Source: CANGYM01 sp044372405 (lineage in GTDB: Bacteria > Pseudomonadota > Alphaproteobacteria > JAJTHO01 > CANGYM01). From it: 16,600 nucleotides of DNA. The translations under genes were made by a program, and so were the position numbers. Below, piece by piece: positions 14,088-16,600 of the stretch. Each line of letters begins with the position of its first letter. Positions within the stretch are counted from its first letter, which is position 1. Below the pieces are notes generated by a model. That model was not told where the DNA came from. It searched no databases and worked only from the letters and a program-made list of their open reading frames with translations. The stretch covers positions 1 to 16,600 of the forward strand of contig JBILRW010000032.1 in assembly GCA_044372405.1 (NCBI GenBank), written 5' to 3'.

Positions 14088-14116
14088 CTCATACAGGATT
14101 TTTGCATGGGCGGCAA
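14088..14116 (-). promoter_or_regulatory. Candidate rpsB promoter
   Basis: On the minus strand, TTGCCG (14116-14111), a 17-bp spacer and TATGAG (14093-14088) are the best promoter-like boxes before rpsB, giving a leader of about 95 nt. The -10 equals the one proposed for tRNA-His, fitting a shared growth-linked promoter type. Confidence 0.4.
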
Positions 14117-14144
14117 GGGGAAGGTTTTTAAGGGGAAGGTTTTT
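14115..14144 (+). repeat. 15-bp tandem duplication between rpsB and def
   Basis: AAGGGGAAGGTTTTT is present twice in tandem (14115-14129 and 14130-14144), just upstream of the rpsB -35 box. The copies are identical, so the duplication is probably recent. Confidence 0.9.
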
Positions 14145-14197
14145 AAGATAATCGCGCGCTTCCCCTCCCCCATGATTTATGATAAAATGTCGTTGTT

Positions 14198-14722
14198 ATG
14201 ACTCTTTTACCGATTCTCACCGCGCCGGATCCTTTTTTGAAGAAAAAGGCCCTGCCCGTTACCGTTTTTGATGCGGCTTTGGCGCAAATGTTGGATGATA
14301 TGCTGGAAACCATGGTTGAGGCCAAGGGCATTGGCCTGGCTGCGACTCAGGTGGGCATTGACAAACGCATGCTGGTGATGGACGTGGGGTGGGAAGAAAA
14401 GGGCCACCCCTGGATCATCATCAACCCCGTGATCACCTGGCTGTCAGAGGAAATGTCCAGTTATAACGAGGGCTGTCTGTCGGTGCCCACCCATTACAGT
14501 GATGTGATTCGGCCGGCAGCGGTGAAAATTACTTATCAGGACAAAACCGGCGCGCCGCAGACTTTGCATGCCACCGGGTTGCTGGCGACATGTTTGCAGC
14601 ATGAGATGGATCATTTGGATGGTATTTTGTTTCTGGATCATCTATCATCCCTGAAACGCACGATGATTTTGCGGAAGCTGATTAAAAAACAGAAAGTCTC
14701 CGGCGCAATAACAACGGAATAA
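14198..14722 (+). CDS. def: Peptide deformylase
   Basis: The enzyme removes the formyl group from the N-terminal methionine of new proteins with a bound metal ion. All three family motifs are present in the 174 residues: GIGLAATQ (44-51), EGCLSVP (91-97, metal ligand Cys93) and QHEMDHLDG (134-142, ligands His135 and His139, catalytic Glu136). The length is normal. The ATG at 14198 lacks a Shine-Dalgarno. A TATGAT box ends about 14 bases before it, so a nearly leaderless mRNA is possible. fmt, the usual partner, is not adjacent. obgE follows after 18 bases. Confidence 0.96.
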   Translation: MTLLPILTAPDPFLKKKALPVTVFDAALAQMLDDMLETMVEAKGIGLAATQVGIDKRMLVMDVGWEEKGHPWIIINPVITWLSEEMSSYNEGCLSVPTHYSDVIRPAAVKITYQDKTGAPQTLHATGLLATCLQHEMDHLDGILFLDHLSSLKRTMILRKLIKKQKVSGAITTE

Positions 14723-14740
14723 CAGGCCCAGGGACGCACG

Positions 14741-15742
14741 ATGAAATTTTTGGATGAAGCAAAAGTGTATGTGGAAAGCGGCCACGGGGGATCGGGTTGT
14801 CTGAGCTTTCGCCGCGAAAAATTTATTGAATTTGGCGGCCCCGATGGGGGCAACGGCGGACGCGGCGGTGATGTGCGCGTTGTGTGTCGGGCGAATCTGA
14901 ACACCCTGATTGATTTTCGGTATCAACAGCACTTTCGGGCCAAGCCCGGCCGCCCCGGCATGGGCAAAAACCGTCACGGGGGCAAGGGCGCGGATATCGT
15001 TTTGACCGTGCCCCTGGGAACACAGATTTTATCCGAAGACAAAACCACCGTTCTGGCGGATTTCTGCCGCGATGGGGAAGACATGGTCTTATTGCCCGGC
15101 GGGCGCGGCGGCATGGGGAATGCGCATTTTAAAACATCCACCAACCGCGCCCCGCGCATCACGCAACCGGGGGAAGCGGGCCAGGAAATGGGCATTTGGC
15201 TGCAATTAAAAACCATCGCGGATGTGGGATTAATCGGCAAGCCCAACGCCGGGAAATCCACCTTGCTCAGCGCATTATCCCGGGCGCGGCCCAAGGTTGC
15301 CGATTATCCCTTTACCACCCTTCGGCCCCATTTGGGGGTGTTGCAGGTTTTTGATCGCACCTTGGTCGTGGCGGACATTCCGGGTTTGATTGAGGGCGCG
15401 CACGAGGGCCTGGGCCTCGGCGATCGCTTTTTAAAACATGGGGAGCGCTGTAGCCTGCTGATTTACGTCATCGGCCTGGATGATCCCGATCCGGCGGGGG
15501 CGTTTCAGATGCTGCGTCATGAAATTGAAACATACAATCCGGATATGGCCGAAAAGGCGTCTTTGCTGGTTTTAAACAAAAAAGACCTGGTGGATGAGGA
15601 AAGCCTGGCCCTGGTGGTGGCCTCCCTCAACACAAATCTGCCCATCGCGGTGACGTCTTGTTTAACCGCCGACGGGATTGCTGAATTAAAACAGGTGATG
15701 GTGGATTTTGTGGGGGAACAAAAGGAAGAAGAGGCTTTTTAA
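14741..15742 (+). CDS. obgE: Obg/CgtA GTPase
   Basis: Obg is an essential GTPase acting on late 50S assembly and stress control. The 333 residues start with the Gly-rich Obg fold (MKFLDEAKVYVESGHGGSGC, then GGPDGGNGGRGGDV) to about 158. The GTPase domain follows with G1 GKPNAGKST (166-174), G3 DIPG (212-215), G4 NKKD (279-282) and G5 TSC (305-307). There is no long C-terminal OCT domain, as in many alphaproteobacteria. AGGGA lies ahead of the ATG. The usual rplU-rpmA partners are absent. A diverged second copy of codons 298-325 lies at 16384-16467, so the 3' end of this gene may be recombinant. The tail EQKEEEAF differs from what follows the second copy. Confidence 0.96.
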   Translation: MKFLDEAKVYVESGHGGSGCLSFRREKFIEFGGPDGGNGGRGGDVRVVCRANLNTLIDFRYQQHFRAKPGRPGMGKNRHGGKGADIVLTVPLGTQILSEDKTTVLADFCRDGEDMVLLPGGRGGMGNAHFKTSTNRAPRITQPGEAGQEMGIWLQLKTIADVGLIGKPNAGKSTLLSALSRARPKVADYPFTTLRPHLGVLQVFDRTLVVADIPGLIEGAHEGLGLGDRFLKHGERCSLLIYVIGLDDPDPAGAFQMLRHEIETYNPDMAEKASLLVLNKKDLVDEESLALVVASLNTNLPIAVTSCLTADGIAELKQVMVDFVGEQKEEEAF

Positions 15743-15770
15743 AAAAAATCGTTTTTGTGGCGAATTTTAA

Positions 15771-15798
15771 TTGACTTTTTATTTTTTCTGTTTATAAT
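15771..15798 (+). promoter_or_regulatory. Near-consensus sigma-70 promoter of the 161-residue gene
   Basis: TTGACT (15771-15776), a 16-bp T-rich spacer and a perfect TATAAT (15793-15798). It is the strongest promoter-like sequence in the window and lies 33 bp before the ATG. The region is much richer in A and T than the neighbouring obgE. Confidence 0.75.
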
Positions 15799-15831
15799 TT
15801 TAAACAACATTACCTATGGAGGTTTTTTATC

Positions 15832-16317
15832 ATGTTTACCCTAGATGTTCCCTATAATAATCAAGTTGCCCAGACAGATTCTGCATGCCCTTCAGCCATA
15901 CACTCAGCCGTGGAAACGACTTTTCCTGATGGTAATTATTCAGTCACTCTAACGGATTTTGGGCAACGGTATGGAGAGGACTATAAGGGAACTTATAGCG
16001 TTCTGATTCAAAAAAAAGAAAACGAATCTGTCGGAGATCTTAGAATTCTTATTGCGAATACAGAAAGTACGGCTAACCCGGAACTCACTCTTTTGAATAT
16101 TACAAAAATTACGGGTGAGGGTCCAGAGTACAACACTCTTCAGAGCGTACCTCTTACAAAAGCTGATTTTTCTGCGGTCGTGGAATGGGCCCAAAAATGC
16201 CAAGACGCTAAAAAAACCGCTGACTTTGGGAAACAGGATTACTTTGGGAAACAGGATTATACGACAGAGGCCAGAGCATTTTTTAATTTTGGAAAAGATT
16301 TTGGAAAAGATCGTTGA
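15832..16317 (+). CDS. Unrecognised 161-residue protein
   Basis: No family is recognised. The start is well supported by GGAGG (15818-15822) nine bases before the ATG. The protein opens MFTLDVPYNNQVAQTDSACP with no signal peptide or membrane helix, and looks soluble. The middle alternates polar and hydrophobic residues (NYSVTLTDFGQRYGEDYKGT, then TYSVLIQKKENE), as in a beta-rich domain. The C-terminal part is charged and repetitive: FGKQDY occurs twice in tandem, then FGKD twice. Base composition is more A/T-rich than in obgE. The frame one base ahead stays open past the stop and encodes a Pro-rich tail ending GPESA (16381), so a recent frameshift near 16290-16310 is possible. It lies between obgE and a second copy of the obgE 3' end, which suggests it arrived by recombination. 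Confidence 0.65.
   Translation: MFTLDVPYNNQVAQTDSACPSAIHSAVETTFPDGNYSVTLTDFGQRYGEDYKGTYSVLIQKKENESVGDLRILIANTESTANPELTLLNITKITGEGPEYNTLQSVPLTKADFSAVVEWAQKCQDAKKTADFGKQDYFGKQDYTTEARAFFNFGKDFGKDR
16223..16258 (+). repeat. 18-bp in-frame tandem duplication
   Basis: ACTTTGGGAAACAGGATT is repeated twice without change inside the 161-residue gene, encoding the FGKQDY pair. The size keeps the frame. Confidence 0.9.
16286..16309 (+). repeat. 12-bp in-frame tandem duplication
   Basis: ATTTTGGAAAAG is repeated twice at the end of the 161-residue gene, giving FGKD-FGKD. It is the second tandem duplication within 100 bp. Confidence 0.85.
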
Positions 16318-16325
16318 TTTCCCTG

Positions 16326-16474
16326 CCCCCACCCCCACCGAACCTTACACCCCAGAGGGATCAGGGCCAGAATCAGCCTAAAAACCCATTTACCCATCGC
16401 CGTCACGTCTTGCTTAACGGCGGAGGGTATTGCTGAATTAAAACAGGTGATGGTGGATTTGGTGGGGGTGGGGG
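16326..16474. repeat. 14-bp C-rich/G-rich inverted repeat around the obgE remnant
   Basis: CCCCCACCCCCACC (16326-16339) and GGTGGGGGTGGGGG (16461-16474) are perfect inverted repeats 121 bp apart. The G-rich arm could also form a G-quadruplex. The low complexity means chance is possible. Confidence 0.55.
16384..16467 (+). pseudogene. Second, diverged copy of the obgE 3' end
   Basis: This stretch aligns without gaps to obgE codons 298-325 (15632-15715). I count 12 differences in 84 bases, 10 of them at third codon positions, and 25 of 28 residues agree (LPIAVTSCLTAEGIAELKQV is nearly the same). A run of 32 bases is identical. The obgE frame then continues through GGDFVKAN to a TAG, and upstream it is soon closed. 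So this is a fragment that diverged while under coding constraint, either the displaced original end or a foreign one. It is probably not translated now. Confidence 0.85.
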
Positions 16475-16483
16475 GGGATTTTG

Positions 16484-16600
16484 TCAAAGCAAATTAGAAA
16501 TGTCCTCTTTTAGCAAATTAGAAATGTCCTCTTTTTGTTTTTTTAGATGCAGGAGGCGGGGCAGGTTTTTATCCACAAATCCATAGCCCTTTTTTTGAGG
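16484..16600 (-). CDS. C-terminal end of an unidentified protein, open at the window edge
   Basis: On the minus strand the frame is open from the right edge for 38 residues: PQKKGYGFVDKNLPRLLHLK, then KQKEDISNLLKEDISNLL and a TGA. The repeated KEDISNLL is encoded by the 24-bp tandem repeat at 16488-16535. Such a tail could belong to a transposase ending close to its terminal repeat, but this is only an impression. It may equally be non-coding. The upstream part is needed to decide. Confidence 0.35.
   Translation of the reverse strand, partial: PQKKGYGFVDKNLPRLLHLKKQKEDISNLLKEDISNLL
16488..16535 (+). repeat. 24-bp tandem repeat, two identical units
   Basis: The unit starts AGCAAATTAGAAATGTCCTC and ends TTTT; identical copies lie at 16488-16511 and 16512-16535. 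On the minus strand each encodes KEDISNLL. Repeats of this look can be transposase-binding sites at the end of an insertion sequence entering from the right. Only two units are present, without spacers, so it is not a CRISPR array. Confidence 0.85.

Noticed and set aside
16488..16535. CRISPR array
   Set aside because: There are only two adjacent identical units with no spacers and no cas genes nearby.

Overview
The window looks like part of an alphaproteobacterial chromosome. The NuoA/NuoB, EF-Ts, S2, Obg and GatB sequences all fit that class. The tRNA-His keeps the ancestral extra G at -1 paired with C73. Most Rhizobiales, Rhodobacterales and Caulobacterales have lost this pair, so a Rickettsiales/Holosporales- or Rhodospirillales-like lineage is more likely. 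Several miniature mobile elements and a transposase relic suggest a genome with repeat activity. The taxon is an inference.

Positions 1-9062 hold a remodelled high-affinity potassium uptake locus on the minus strand. It reads: a 28-residue membrane peptide, kdpF, kdpA, kdpB, kdpC, then an approximately 1.5-kb island of two toxin-antitoxin modules, then kdpD. The island has an AbrB-type antitoxin plus PIN toxin on the plus strand and a Phd-type antitoxin plus VapC-like PIN toxin on the minus strand. The two modules diverge from back-to-back promoters. The VapC-like gene overlaps the kdpD start by 11 bases, so kdpD may now be expressed from the toxin-antitoxin promoter. No kdpE follows kdpD; instead there is an IS66-like transposase relic carrying a 121-bp miniature element with an 18-bp inverted repeat and a 9-bp target duplication.

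Positions 9063-11303 hold a degenerate repeat, tRNA-His and gatB 30 bases downstream. After these comes a small unknown gene split by a 124-bp, almost fully palindromic miniature element with a 5-bp target duplication. The degenerate repeat at 9063 belongs to the same family as that element.

Positions 11304-13984 (minus strand) hold rpsB-tsf, then nuoA-nuoB with its own candidate promoter. The other complex I genes are not adjacent. rpsB is preceded by a candidate promoter and a leader that can fold.

Positions 14198-16600 hold def and obgE in the same direction. They are followed by an unrecognised 161-residue gene with a near-consensus promoter and a strong ribosome binding site. Just past it is a second, diverged copy of the last part of obgE. 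Most differences fall at third codon positions, so this stretch looks like foreign DNA joined at the obgE 3' end rather than a recent duplication. Three separate short tandem duplications cluster there. The right edge contains the C-terminal end of an unidentified minus-strand reading frame.
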